Assembly (NCBI RefSeq): GCF_016862775.1
Contig: NZ_BONP01000007.1
Coordinates: forward strand, 1 to 64,000
DNA from: Cellulomonas phragmiteti
GTDB taxonomy: Bacteria > Actinomycetota > Actinomycetes > Actinomycetales > Cellulomonadaceae
Direction: 5' to 3'
Length of the DNA stretch: 64,000 nucleotides
Positions within the stretch are counted from its first letter, which is position 1; every line of letters starts with the position of its first letter. Below, piece after piece: positions 16,790-28,868 of this stretch. The notes below the pieces were generated by a model. It was not told the DNA's origin and searched no databases. It saw only the letters and a program-made list of their open reading frames with translations. Both the position numbers and the translations under genes were made by a program.

Positions 16790-16944
16790 CGCGCACCGAC
16801 CAGTCCGACGAACCGCAGCGCGAACGCCCGCGCGCACGCACGGCACTCCCACTGGCCGTGGGTCTCGCCCGCCGGCCACAGGTCCTCGCTCGCGCAGAAC
16901 GGGCAGTAGTAGGGCACGGCCCGCTGCCCGGACGTCTCGCTCAT
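16786..16944 (-). CDS. Small zinc-ribbon protein of the sulfite reduction operon
   Basis: A 52-residue protein with two CxxC knuckles, YYCPFCASEDLW and WECRACARAF, spaced 16 residues apart as in a rubredoxin-like zinc ribbon. It overlaps sir and cysH by 4 bp at both ends, so it is translated as part of the operon. A small protein in the same place is known between sulfite reductase and cysH in Streptomyces; its role has not been defined to my knowledge. It might be a structural or electron-transfer partner of Sir or CysH, but the four cysteines alone do not tell zinc from iron binding. Confidence 0.8.
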   Translation of the reverse strand: MSETSGQRAVPYYCPFCASEDLWPAGETHGQWECRACARAFALRFVGLVGAR

Positions 16945-18611
16945 CGCAGGTCCTCCTCGTCGGCCCGGTGCGCCCACTGGGCGAAGACCTCGCCCGGCGT
17001 GCGCTGCTCGTCGAACCGCCGCGTGACGCGCTCGACGTAGTCCGGCAGCTCGGACGCCGGCACGCGCAGGCCGCGCAGCGTCTTGCCCAGGCCGCTCGTC
17101 AGGCCCAGGCCGCCACCGAGGTGCACCTGGTAGCCCTCCTCGCCGCCGGCCAGCGCGCCCTTGAGGCCGATGTCGGCCGTCTGGATGCGCGCGCAGGAGT
17201 TCGGGCAGCCGTTGACGTTGATCGTGATCGGCTGGTCGAACGTCGGCAGCCGCTCCTCGAGCTCCCCGATCAGCGCCGTGGCGCGGCCCTTGGTCTCGAC
17301 GATGGCGAGCTTGCAGAACTCGATGCCGGTGCACGCCAGGGTGCCGCGCCGGAAGCTCGAGGCCGTGCGCACCCGCAGGCCGAGGGACTCCAGGCCGTCG
17401 ACCAGGGTGTCGACCCGCTGCGGCTCCACGTCCAGCACGACGAGCTTCTGCTCGGTGGTCAGCTGCACGCGGTCGGAGCCGGACTCCTCGACGAGGTCGG
17501 CCAGCGCGGTGAGCACCGGCCCGGAGACCCGCCCGACCGTCGGCGCGGCCCCCACGTAGAAGAGGCCGTCCTTCTGCGGGTGCACCCCGACGTGGTCGCG
17601 GTTGCCCGTGGGCGGGGGCGGGGGCGCCGGCCCGTCGGGCAGGGCGTGGCCCAGGTACTCGGTCTCGAGCACCTGCCGGAAGACCTCGGGGCCCCAGTCG
17701 GCGACGAGGAACTTCAGGCGGGCGCGCGTGCGCAGCCGGCGGTACCCGTAGTCGCGGAAGATCCCCACCACGCCGCACCACACCTCGGGGACCTGCTCGA
17801 GGGTGACGAACGCGCCGAGGCGCTTGCCGAGCATGGGGTTGGTCGACAGCGCACCGCCGACCCACAGGTCGAACCCCGGGCCGAGCTCGGGGTGCACGAC
17901 CCCGACGAACGCCACGTCGTTGATCTCGTGCGCGACGTCCTGGTGGGGTGAGCCGCTGATGGCGGTCTTGAACTTGCGCGGCAGGTTCGAGTAGGCGGGG
18001 TCGCCGATGTAGCGGTCGCGGATCGCCTGGATCGCCGGGGTGCCGTCGACGATCTCGTCCGCGGCGACGCCGGCGACCGGTGAGCCGAGGATGACGCGCG
18101 GTACGTCGCCGCAGGCCTCCTGCGTGGTCAGCCCCACGGACTCCAGGCGGCGCCAGATCTCCGGCACGTCCTCGATGCGGATCCAGTGCAGCTGGATGTT
18201 CTGCCGGTCGGTGATGTCGGCCGTGCCGCGGCCGAACTCCTGCGAGATGCCCGCGACCGTGCGCAGCTGCTGCAGCGTGAGGGTGCCGCCGTCGCAGCGC
18301 ACGCGCAGCATGAAGTACTCGTCGTCGAGCTCGTGCGGCTCGAGCGTCGCCGTCTTGCCGCCGTCGATGCCGGGACGGCGCTGCGTGTACAGCCCCCACC
18401 ACCGCATCCGCCCGCGCAGGTCCTCACCCGGGATGGAGGCGAAGCCCTCGTGGGCGTAGACCGTCTCGATCCGGTGGCGGACGTTGAGGCCGTCGTCCTC
18501 CTGCTTGAGCTTCTCGTTGGCGTTCAGCGGCTCGCGCTGGCCGAAGGCCCACTGGCCCTCGGGCCGCTTGGCCGGTTCGACGATCGGTGTGCGGGACGTG
18601 GTCTGCGCCAT
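16941..18611 (-). CDS. sir: Ferredoxin-dependent sulfite reductase (nitrite/sulfite reductase family)
   Basis: A 556-residue siroheme / [4Fe-4S] enzyme that reduces sulfite to sulfide with six electrons. The two-fold ferredoxin-like repeats are present and the cluster cysteines are in ACTGIEFCKLA (near residue 425) and NGCPNSCAR (near residue 465). ITDRQNIQLHWI is the siroheme-binding segment. It is the M. tuberculosis NirA / Sir type. The start ATG is 7 nt after GGAGGT (18619-18624); a GTG 9 nt earlier overlaps that site and is not used. First gene of the operon; its flavin or ferredoxin donor is not in the window. Confidence 0.94.
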   Translation of the reverse strand: MAQTTSRTPIVEPAKRPEGQWAFGQREPLNANEKLKQEDDGLNVRHRIETVYAHEGFASIPGEDLRGRMRWWGLYTQRRPGIDGGKTATLEPHELDDEYFMLRVRCDGGTLTLQQLRTVAGISQEFGRGTADITDRQNIQLHWIRIEDVPEIWRRLESVGLTTQEACGDVPRVILGSPVAGVAADEIVDGTPAIQAIRDRYIGDPAYSNLPRKFKTAISGSPHQDVAHEINDVAFVGVVHPELGPGFDLWVGGALSTNPMLGKRLGAFVTLEQVPEVWCGVVGIFRDYGYRRLRTRARLKFLVADWGPEVFRQVLETEYLGHALPDGPAPPPPPTGNRDHVGVHPQKDGLFYVGAAPTVGRVSGPVLTALADLVEESGSDRVQLTTEQKLVVLDVEPQRVDTLVDGLESLGLRVRTASSFRRGTLACTGIEFCKLAIVETKGRATALIGELEERLPTFDQPITINVNGCPNSCARIQTADIGLKGALAGGEEGYQVHLGGGLGLTSGLGKTLRGLRVPASELPDYVERVTRRFDEQRTPGEVFAQWAHRADEEDLR

Positions 18612-18962
18612 GGGCGCCACCTCCGGGGTGCTGGGGGTGCGTGCTCACGCGTCCGCGCACGACGACGAGGTCGTGGGTACCGGGCGCGGACCACGCGCCC
18701 GTGGGGGGACGGGGCGGGTCAGCGGTTCCGCGGACAGCAGGCACACGGGACCGCAGCGGCGCGACAGCACCGACACATGTCGCGGTTCCCGGGGAGGCTC
18801 ACGCGACGAGGGTGGCACGCCGGCGGGCGATGCGGGAGGAGTCGTCCGGATCGCGAGACATGTGTTCGAGGGGTGGACAGTCGTCCAGGACCCGGTCGGG
18901 CGCGTCACCCGGGACCTGCGACCCCGGCCCGCGCCTCGGGTCGTGGGACGTATCGTCGGTCC
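18612..18962. promoter_or_regulatory. Divergent sir / zapE control region with inverted repeats
   Basis: No gene is seen in these 351 bp. Two palindrome-like sites stand out: CGCGACA (18760-18766) and TGTCGCG (18778-18784), an 11-nt-spaced inverted repeat containing ACACATGTC, and a second ACATGT site at about 18857-18862 whose surround is the reverse of the first. TATCGT (18951-18956) lies exactly 6 nt before the zapE GTG and is a leaderless-type -10. No convincing sir promoter could be picked. Confidence 0.5.
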
Positions 18963-20048
18963 GTGACCTCTGCCGACCCCGCCACCGCGGGCGTGACCGC
19001 CACCCTGCCCTCGCTGACGGCGCGCCACCCCCGGGTCCCGGCGGCCCGCCTGCTGGCCGAGCTCGTCCCCCCGCGGCACTTCGCCCACGAGTCGTTCGAC
19101 ACCTACCAGCCCGACCCGGAGCACCCCGCGCAGCAGCGCGCCCTCGACCGCCTCCGCGAGGTCGCCGAGGAGCTCGCCCGGCCCGCGCGCGGCGGCGGTG
19201 CGTGGTGGCGGCGGCGCGCCGCCGCGAGCGTGCCCGCGGTCTACCTCGACGGGGGGTTCGGGGTGGGCAAGACCCACCTCCTGGCGTCGCTGGCGCACGC
19301 GGTCGGTCTGCAGCGCACGACCTACGGGACGTTCGTCGAGCTCACGCACCTCGTGGGCGCGCTCGGCTTCGCCGCCACGGTGGACGCGCTGGGGGAGCGG
19401 CGGCTGCTGTGCATCGACGAGTTCGAGCTCGACGACCCCGGCGACACGGTGATGATGTCCCGCCTGCTGCGCGAGCTGACCGACCGCGGGGTCGCGATCG
19501 CCGCCACGTCCAACACGCTGCCCGGCTCCCTGGGTGAGGGACGCTTCGCCGCCGAGGACTTCCTGCGGGAGATCCAGGCGCTGGCCGACCGGTTCGAGGT
19601 GCTGCGGATCGACGGGGAGGACCACCGGCACCGCACGGTGACGACCCACGCGGCCACGCTCGACGCCGACGACGTGCGCGCGGTCGTGGCGGCGCGCGAC
19701 GACGCCACGCTCGACGACTTCGACACGCTGCTGGGGCACCTCGCCGACGTGCACCCCAGCCGCTACGGCGCCCTGCTGGACGGGATCGACCTCGTCGGGC
19801 TCACCGGTGTGCACCGGGTCGCGCGGCAGGACGTCGCGCTGCGCCTCGTCGTGCTGGTCGACCGCCTCTACGACCGTGACGTGCCGGTCGCGCTCGCGGG
19901 CGAGGCAACCTCGGACGCGGCCGCCGGGGCGGACCTGTTCACCGACGAGATGCTCGCCGGCGGCTACCGCAAGAAGTACTACCGGGCGCTGTCCCGCCTC
20001 GGCGCCCTCGCCGCCGAGGGCGCCGAGCTCGCTGCGGCGTCGCGCTGA
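18963..20048 (+). CDS. zapE: ZapE/AFG1-like AAA ATPase
   Basis: A 361-residue ATPase of the ZapE (AFG1) family, linked in E. coli to Z-ring constriction. Walker A is YLDGGFGVGKTHLLASLAHA (near residue 95), Walker B is RRLLCIDEFELDDPGD, and the family's conserved arginine-rich sensor segments (MMSRLLRELTDRGVAIAATS) follow, ending with MLAGGYRKKYYRALSRLGAL. The GTG start is set by TATCGT 6 nt upstream. It diverges from the sulfur operon and converges on treZ across 13 bp. Role in this organism is inferred from the family only. Confidence 0.92.
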   Translation: MTSADPATAGVTATLPSLTARHPRVPAARLLAELVPPRHFAHESFDTYQPDPEHPAQQRALDRLREVAEELARPARGGGAWWRRRAAASVPAVYLDGGFGVGKTHLLASLAHAVGLQRTTYGTFVELTHLVGALGFAATVDALGERRLLCIDEFELDDPGDTVMMSRLLRELTDRGVAIAATSNTLPGSLGEGRFAAEDFLREIQALADRFEVLRIDGEDHRHRTVTTHAATLDADDVRAVVAARDDATLDDFDTLLGHLADVHPSRYGALLDGIDLVGLTGVHRVARQDVALRLVVLVDRLYDRDVPVALAGEATSDAAAGADLFTDEMLAGGYRKKYYRALSRLGALAAEGAELAAASR

Positions 20049-20061
20049 ACCGAACGGCGCC

Positions 20062-21858
20062 TCAGGCGAGCACCACGACGGCACGCGCCGGCACGTCGAC
20101 CACGAGCGGGTCGTCGGGCGTGGTCGAGGGGTGGACGGCGCCGCCGTCCCACGCCGCGACGACCCGCAGCGGGCGTGCGGCCCGGACGGGCACCGCGGCG
20201 GGGGCGTGCGCGAGGTTGACCACCACGCGCGCGTCGCCGCGGTGCAGGACGAGGACGCCCTGCCACCCGGGCGCGTCCGTCCTCGGGGCGTCCAGCACCT
20301 CGAGCTCCGTCCGGTGCCGGTCGCCCGAGGCGAGGTCCGGCACCGCGCGGCGGAGCGCGACGAGCACCCGGTGCCACTCCAGCAGCCGCGCGTGCTCCGG
20401 GGCAGCCGGCTCGGACCAGTCCAGCACGCTGGCGCGGAACGTGGCGGGGTCCTGCGGGTCGGGGACGTCGACGGGGCCGCCGTACAGGTCGACCCAGCCG
20501 TGCCCCCCGAACTCCCGCGTGCGCCCCTCCCGCACGGACTGCGCCAGGTCGGGCTCCGGGTGGTCGGTGAAGTACCGCCACGGCGTGCTCGCCCCCCACT
20601 CCTCACCCATGAAGAGCATGGGGGTGAAGGGGGACAGCAGCACGAGGGCGGCCTGGGCTGCCAGACCGCCGGCGTCCACGCGTGCGGACGGCCGGTCCCC
20701 GAGCGCGCGGTTGCCCACCTGGTCGTGGTTGGCGCCGAACACGACGAAGCGGTGACCGTCGACGTCGTCCGGCACGGGCGCGCCCCACGGCTCGCCCCGG
20801 AACGTGGACATCCCGCCGTCGTGGACGAAGACCCGCGTCAGCGCGGTGCGCAGGACCTCCGGGGACCCGAAGTCCACGTAGTAGCCGTGCTGCTCGCCCG
20901 TGACCAGCGCGTGGATCGCGTGGTGGACGTCGTCCGCCCACTGCGCGGTCATGCCCCAGCCGCCGTCCTGCGTCGTCGCCAGGCTGGCGACGTCGTTGAG
21001 GTCCGACTCGGCCACGAGGCCGACCGGTCGCCCGAGGGCGGTGGCGAGCTCGCCCACCTCGTCCGAGAGCTGGGCGAGCAGGTGGCGCGGCGAGTCGTCG
21101 GCCAGGGCGTGGACCGCGTCGAGGCGGAAGGCGTCGACGTGGAAGTCGCGCGCCCAGCGCAGCACCGAGTCGCAGATCCACCGTCGCACGTGCTCGGAGC
21201 CCGCGCCGTCGAGGTTGATCGCGTCCCCCCACGGCGTGCTGTGCGCGCTGGTGAAGTAGGGGCCGAGCTCGTGCAGGTAGTTGCCGGAGGGACCCAGGTG
21301 GTTGTGGACGACGTCCAGGCACACGGCGAGCCCGACCGCGTGCGCGGCGTCGACGAACGCCTGCAGGGCCTGCGGGCCGCCGTACGGCTCGTGCACCGCG
21401 TAGAGCGCCACCCCGTCGTAGCCCCACCCGTGGCGTCCGTTGAAGGGCGCGACCGGGAGCAGCTCGACCACGTCGACACCGAGCTGCACGAGGTGCTCGA
21501 GCCGGTCGGCCGCGGCCGCGAGGGTGCCCTGCGGCGTGAAGGTCCCGACGTGCAGCTCGTACGTCACGGCGCCGCGCACGTCGACGCCGCTCCACCCCGC
21601 GTCCGTCCAGGCGAACCGGTCGGCGTCGAACACCCGCGCCGGTCCGTGCACGCCGGCGGGCAGCCAGGCGGCGCGCGGGTCGGGTCGGGGGTCGCCGCCG
21701 TCGAGCGAGAACGCGTAGTCCGTCCCGTGCTCGAGGGTCACGTCGGCCACCCACCACCCGTCCGCCTCGGCCCGCAGGTCGGACCGTGCGTCGTCGCCCG
21801 GCAGGACGAGGGCGACGTGCTCGGCGTACGGCGCCCACAGGCGCGGCGTCAGCGCCAT
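20062..21858 (-). CDS. treZ: Malto-oligosyltrehalose trehalohydrolase
   Basis: A 598-residue GH13 enzyme that releases trehalose from maltooligosyl-trehalose made by TreY. An N-terminal CBM48-like domain (residues 1-95) precedes the (beta/alpha)8 barrel, where VTYELHVGTFTPQGT, FRLDAVHAL (nucleophile Asp) and LVAESDLND (acid/base Glu) are visible; NHDQVGNRALGDRP is the TreZ version of the third catalytic region. AGGAGG (rc of 21865-21870) lies 6 nt upstream of the ATG. One nucleotide separates it from the treY stop, so it ends the glgX-treY-treZ operon. Confidence 0.94.
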   Translation of the reverse strand: MALTPRLWAPYAEHVALVLPGDDARSDLRAEADGWWVADVTLEHGTDYAFSLDGGDPRPDPRAAWLPAGVHGPARVFDADRFAWTDAGWSGVDVRGAVTYELHVGTFTPQGTLAAAADRLEHLVQLGVDVVELLPVAPFNGRHGWGYDGVALYAVHEPYGGPQALQAFVDAAHAVGLAVCLDVVHNHLGPSGNYLHELGPYFTSAHSTPWGDAINLDGAGSEHVRRWICDSVLRWARDFHVDAFRLDAVHALADDSPRHLLAQLSDEVGELATALGRPVGLVAESDLNDVASLATTQDGGWGMTAQWADDVHHAIHALVTGEQHGYYVDFGSPEVLRTALTRVFVHDGGMSTFRGEPWGAPVPDDVDGHRFVVFGANHDQVGNRALGDRPSARVDAGGLAAQAALVLLSPFTPMLFMGEEWGASTPWRYFTDHPEPDLAQSVREGRTREFGGHGWVDLYGGPVDVPDPQDPATFRASVLDWSEPAAPEHARLLEWHRVLVALRRAVPDLASGDRHRTELEVLDAPRTDAPGWQGVLVLHRGDARVVVNLAHAPAAVPVRAARPLRVVAAWDGGAVHPSTTPDDPLVVDVPARAVVVLA

Positions 21859-21859
21859 C

Positions 21860-24375
21860 TCAGGCCTCCTCGCGGACCAGGAGCGCGACCGGCAGGCGCT
21901 CCAGCACGTCGGCCACGCGCTGCACACCACCTGCGACGGCCCGGTCGGTCAGGACGTCGTGCCACGTGCCGTCGGGCAGCGCCAGCGTGTGGTCCGCCCA
22001 CCCGCCCAGGCGGTCGACCGCCGCGGCCAGGCGGGTCGCGACGACCACGACCCGTGGCTCGCCCGCGACCGTCCGGGCGTAGGCCATGGAGTGACCCGAC
22101 GAGTGCGGCAGCGCCACGAACCCGGCGTCCGGGCCGATGAACGCCTCCGCGAGGTCGCGACGCACGCGCAGCGCGCGGGAGGTCACCAGCATCTTCTCGT
22201 CGGCTGCACCGCGGGGACCTGCACCCTCGTCGAGCCGGGCCAGCCGCGCCACCAGGTCGGCGGCGTCCACCGGGCGGCGGTTGTCCGGGTCGACCAGCGC
22301 CGGGTCGGGCACCTCGGTGCCCTGGTAGACGTCGGCGACCCCCGGCAGGGTGAGCTGCACCAGCTTGGTGCCCAGGGTCGCGGCCCGCACCGCCGAGCGC
22401 GTGCGCACCTCCCAGTCGGCCAGCAGCCCGAGCACGGCCGGGTCGGTGCGCGCCCGCCGGGCGGCCGACAGCACCGCGTCCTCGTACGCGGTGTCGGGCG
22501 CCGTCCACGAGGTGTGCGACTTGGCCTCCCGCACGGCCTTGGTGAGGTACTCCACGAGGCGGTCCTCGGTGATCGGCCCGTCGTCCGTCCACGTCCCCGC
22601 CAGCGTCTGCCACAGGAGGTACTCGGTGCGTCCGTCCAGGAGCGTCCCGCGGTACGGCGCCGAGACGCGGCGCAGCTCCTCGACCAGGGCCGACCACTCG
22701 TGCGGCACCTCGGACAGCACGCCCAGGCGCGCACGCGTGTCCTCGCTGCGCTTGGTGTCGTGCGTCGACAGCGTCGTCATGCCCAGCGGCGCGGCCGCCT
22801 GCGTGCGCGCGGCCCAGGCCGTCAGGTCCGTGGGCGTCGTCGCGAAGCGCACCGGCTCGCCGCCGACCTCGCACAGCGCCACCAGGTGCGTCCAGCGGTA
22901 GAACGCGGTGTCCTCGACGCCCTTGGCCATGACCGCGCCGCAGGTCTGCTGGAACCGGACGACGAGCTCGTCACGGCGCGGGTCGCGGGTGCGTCCCGCC
23001 GAGCCGGCCTCGCGCCCCAGCAGCAGGTCGAGCAGCACGTCCATCGTCGCCTCGCGCTCGGCGCCCAGGTGCCGCCGCGCACGCCGTGCGGCCGACGTGA
23101 GCACCGACACCGAGGTCGACGGCGGGGTCTCGCCCGGCACCACGTAGGCGCGGTAGCGGTCGAACGCCACGAGCAGCTCGACGAGGCACTCCTCGAGCGC
23201 CCGCCACGTGTGGTCCCGCAGCCGCAGGTCCTCGTGGCAGATCTCGGCCGCGAGGTTGGTCAGGCGGTGGACCTCGGCGTACAGGGGGCCGTCGACGATC
23301 TCGCGCTTGGCGCCCTGCTCGACGTCCTCGAACGCGTCCGACACGTCACCGGTGAGCCGGTGCATGACCGAGCCGAGCGCACCCGCACCCCCCGGGTCCA
23401 CGAACGTCTGCTGGACGCGCCACAGCGCCTCGTACCCCGTGGTGCCGGCGGTCGCCCAGTCGTCGGGCAGCTCCTCGGTCCCGGCGAGGATCTTCTCGAC
23501 GACCACCCACGCGCCGTCGGTGGCCTCGCGCAGCCGGGCCAGGTACCCGGCAGGGTCGGCCAGGCCGTCGGGGTGGTCGATGCGCAGGCCGTCGATCACG
23601 CCGTCGCGCAGCAGCCGCAGGACCAGGGCGTGCGTCGCGTCGAAGACCTCGGGGTCCTCCACCCGCACCGCGACCAGCGTGCCGACGTCGAAGAACCGGC
23701 GGTAGTTGAGCTCCTCGTCGGCCACCTTCCAGTACGCCAGCCGGTAGTGCTGGCGCTCCACGAGCTCGGCCAGCGGGAGCTGCTCGGTGCCCGGGCGGAC
23801 GGGGAACACGTGGTCGTGGTAGCGCAGGACCGTGCGCGGGCCGACGCCCGGCACGTCCTCCTCGACCAGGCGCAGCTCGTCCCGTGCGAGGACGGCGCCG
23901 ATCCGGTCACCGAGGACGGGCATGAGCACGGCGCCGTCGCCGGCGGACCAGTCGACGTCGAACCACGCCGCGAACGGGGAGTCCGGGCCCGCGTCGAGCA
24001 CGGACCACAGCGCGCGGTTGTGCCACACGGGCGTCGGCACCGCCATGTGGTTGGGCACGATGTCGAGCACGAGACCCAGCCCGGCGCCGTGGGCGACCTC
24101 GGCCAGGCGCCGCAGGCCCGCCTCCCCGCCCAGGGTGGCCGCGACCTCGTCGTGGTCCACGACGTCGTACCCGTGCGTCGAGCCGGGAGCGGCGGCGAGG
24201 ACCGGCGACAGGTACACGTGCGTGACCCCGAGGGTCGAGTAGTACGGCACCCGCGCGGCGACGTCGTCGAACGTGAGGTCGCTGCCGAGCTGCACGCGGT
24301 ACGTCGAGACGGGCACCCGGTGCGGCGCCCGGACCGACCTGCGCTCGGGGACCGCGCGCTCGGCGCCCGGCTCGC

Positions 24376-24379
<4 letters not shown>
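21860..24379 (-). CDS. treY: Maltooligosyl trehalose synthase
   Basis: An 839-residue GH13 enzyme that converts the reducing end of maltodextrins to a trehalose unit. The start PVSTYRVQLGSDLTFDDVA and YSTLGVTHVYLSPVLAA are diagnostic. Catalytic segments are IDGLRIDHPDGLADP (Asp) and ILAGTEELPDDW (Glu), and MTTLSTHDTKRSEDTRAR carries the third acidic residue. Slightly longer than the common 770-820. The ATG overlaps the glgX stop (ATGA) and treZ follows after 1 nt, so the pathway enzymes are made together. Confidence 0.94.
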
Positions 24380-26568
<2,189 letters not shown>

Positions 26569-26656
26569 GGGCTCAGCGTGCCAGCCAGCCGGGATCTCGG
26601 CGCCTCGAGCGGGTGTGCCCGGCGTCACGTCCGGCCCCGCGGGTGCCTCGACGGGG

Positions 26657-27457
26657 TCAGCCGATCGACACCAGGTCGCGGACGTCGTCGTCGGGCAGGA
26701 CGTCGGCGACGGCCGAGACGACGATCTCGCGCAGGTCCGCGGTGCCGCGGTGGACCGACAGGAACGCGGTGTCGGACGCGTCGCGGCCGGTGGCGATCCG
26801 CACGAGGGTCGACCGCGGCGCGAGCGTCGTCGCGTCCACCACCCGCCACCGCCCGTCCACCCAGGCCTCGGCGACCGCGTGGAAGTCCATGGGGTCCAGC
26901 CCGGGGGCGTAGACGGCGACCACGCGTGCGGGGACGTCGAGCGCGCGCAGCAGCGCGACGACGAGGTGCGCGTAGTCGCGGCACACGCCCTGGCGCGCCA
27001 GCAGCGTGCGGACGGCGCCGTCGGTGGGCAGGCTCGCGCCGGGGACGTACGCCAGTCGCGTGCCGACCCACGAGCTGACCGCCGCGAGCAGGTCGACGCC
27101 CGCCAGCCCGCGGAACTCCGCGCGGGCGGTCGGCGCCAGCACGTCGGACTCGCAGTAGCGGCTCGGCCGCAGGTACACCAGCTCGTCCGACGCGGCGCCC
27201 GGCTCCTGCTCGACGCGGCCGGACACGGTGGCGCGGTAGTCGACGGTCAGCGGCCCGGGGTCCACGTCGAGCACGTGCAGCCGGGTCCCGTGCGGGTCGA
27301 CCACCTCGCGCGCCTGCACGGGGCGCCCGGCCGAGGTCACGGTCAGCAGCTCGCTCGGGTCGTGCACGGCCGCGACCGCGACCTCGAGCACGAGGCGGGC
27401 GGGCGAGGTGACCTCGAGGGACAGGTGGGCGGTCATGTCGCGCTTCACGTGCGTCAT
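26657..27457 (-). CDS. Transglutaminase-like cysteine peptidase family protein
   Basis: About 266 residues. The catalytic triad of the transglutaminase-like fold is plain in the second half: Cys in RQGVCRDYAHLVVALLRAL, His in MDFHAVAEAWVDGRW and Asp in VVDAT. The N-terminal half is a beta-rich domain typical of this family (SRYCESDVL, YLRPSRY). No signal peptide, so it probably acts in the cytoplasm. Substrate unknown. It lies upstream of glgX in the same direction and may lead that operon, though the link is not explained. Start uncertain: in-frame alternatives are GTG 27502 and ATG 27436. Confidence 0.82.
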   Translation of the reverse strand: MTHVKRDMTAHLSLEVTSPARLVLEVAVAAVHDPSELLTVTSAGRPVQAREVVDPHGTRLHVLDVDPGPLTVDYRATVSGRVEQEPGAASDELVYLRPSRYCESDVLAPTARAEFRGLAGVDLLAAVSSWVGTRLAYVPGASLPTDGAVRTLLARQGVCRDYAHLVVALLRALDVPARVVAVYAPGLDPMDFHAVAEAWVDGRWRVVDATTLAPRSTLVRIATGRDASDTAFLSVHRGTADLREIVVSAVADVLPDDDVRDLVSIG

Positions 27458-27621
27458 GCTGGCAGAGCGCGCCCGCGCCCGCGCGGGCGCGGAGTCGCGC
27501 ACCCGGGTGCTCGAAGCGTTTAGGGCCCGGCGTCCCTTCGGACTCCCGGGCCGGGTCGGCTACCGTGTCAGCACCTTCGCCAGTGTGGGCGAGGACGTCG
27601 GAGAGCAGAGCGAGGCCCGTC

Positions 27622-28797
27622 ATGACCGCAACGCCCGAGCAGGGGGACACGCTCGTCACCGTCATCGTGCCGACGTTCAACGAGGCCCCGAACGTCGCCG
27701 AGCTGGTGCGGCGCGTCGGCGAGGCGACCCGTGGCCTGCGGGCGGCCCTGCTGTTCGTCGACGACTCGTCGGACGACACCGCCGACGTCGTGCGGGCGGT
27801 CGCCCCCACCGCCGAGCTCCCCGTCCGGGTGATCCACCGGGACGCCCCGGTGGGCGGCCTCGGTGGTGCGGTGCTCGAGGGCGTGCGCGCGACCACGTCG
27901 CCCTACTTCCTCGTCATGGACGGCGACCTGCAGCACCCGCCGGAGCTGATCGGCAGCCTCGTCGCGCGGGTGCAGGAGCCCGACGTCGACGTCGCGGTCG
28001 CGTCGCGCTACATCGGGGACGGGTCGAGCGCCGGGCTGTCGGGCGTGGTCCGTCAGGCGGTCTCGTCGACCTCGACCGCCGTGACGCGCGCGATGTTCCC
28101 CGTGCGGCTGCGGGACTGCTCCGACCCGATGACGGGGTTCTTCGCGGTCCGCCGGTCCGCCGTGGACCTCGAGGCGCTGCGCCCGCGCGGCTTCAAGATC
28201 CTCCTCGAGATCCTCGCCCGGCACCCGATGAGGGTCGTCGAGGTGCCGTTCGTGTTCGGCTCGCGCTTCGCCGGGGAGTCGAAGGCGAACCTCGCCCAGG
28301 GCGTCCACTTCATGTGGCAGCTCGCGGGTCTGCGCTTCGGTCGCATGTCCCGGTTCGCGATCATCGGCGGGATGGGTGCCGTCGCCAACGTCGCGATCGT
28401 CGCGCTGCTGACCTGGCTGGGCGCGCCGTGGCTGCTCGCGGCGCTCGTCGCCGCGGAGCTGACGATCGTCGGCAACTTCCTCCTCCAGGAGCGCTTCGTC
28501 TTCCGGGACCTGCGCCACGAGGGCAAGGGGGTCTGGGCCAGGTTCGGGCAGTCGTTCACGTTCAACAACGTCGAGACGCTGATCCGGATGCCCGTCATGG
28601 CGCTGCTCGTGGAGACCATGCACGTGGCCGCCGTGCTCGCCACCGCCATCACCCTGGTCGTCGCGTTCGTCGTGCGGTTCACGTTCCACTCGCGCGTGGT
28701 GTACCGGCCGCGCGAGTCGAGCCGGCGTGAGCGCATGGTCGAGCGCGAGGCCGCGCAGGCCGGTCCGCCGCCGGCCCCGCGTACCGAGAGCGTCTGA
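27622..28797 (+). CDS. Polyprenol-phosphate glycosyltransferase fused to GtrA-like membrane domain
   Basis: A 391-residue protein. Residues 10-225 form a GT2 dolichol-phosphate-mannose-synthase-type domain: TVIVPTFNEAPNVAELVRRV, FVDDSSDDT and the DxD in LVMDGDLQHPPELIG. Residues about 240-365 are a GtrA-like membrane domain with four helices, starting RFAIIGGMGAVANVAIVAL and containing the ELTIVGNFLLQERFVF signature. The enzyme should load a sugar on polyprenyl phosphate at the inner membrane face and perhaps help flip it. Sugar unknown. A TACCGT -10 candidate lies at 27561-27566. The ATG is the first Met before the domain. Confidence 0.86.
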   Translation: MTATPEQGDTLVTVIVPTFNEAPNVAELVRRVGEATRGLRAALLFVDDSSDDTADVVRAVAPTAELPVRVIHRDAPVGGLGGAVLEGVRATTSPYFLVMDGDLQHPPELIGSLVARVQEPDVDVAVASRYIGDGSSAGLSGVVRQAVSSTSTAVTRAMFPVRLRDCSDPMTGFFAVRRSAVDLEALRPRGFKILLEILARHPMRVVEVPFVFGSRFAGESKANLAQGVHFMWQLAGLRFGRMSRFAIIGGMGAVANVAIVALLTWLGAPWLLAALVAAELTIVGNFLLQERFVFRDLRHEGKGVWARFGQSFTFNNVETLIRMPVMALLVETMHVAAVLATAITLVVAFVVRFTFHSRVVYRPRESSRRERMVEREAAQAGPPPAPRTESV

Positions 28798-28868
28798 CGG
28801 CGGCGTCCCGGCGTGCGCGGCGCACCCGCGCACCGCAGGATCGAGGGACGCCGACCCAGGAGGACGCC

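Noticed and set aside
16790..18402. Extension of the small zinc-ribbon protein into a long frame inside sir
   Set aside because: The extension is the shifted frame of sir; the ATG overlapping the sir stop gives a compact 52-residue protein with both CxxC pairs.
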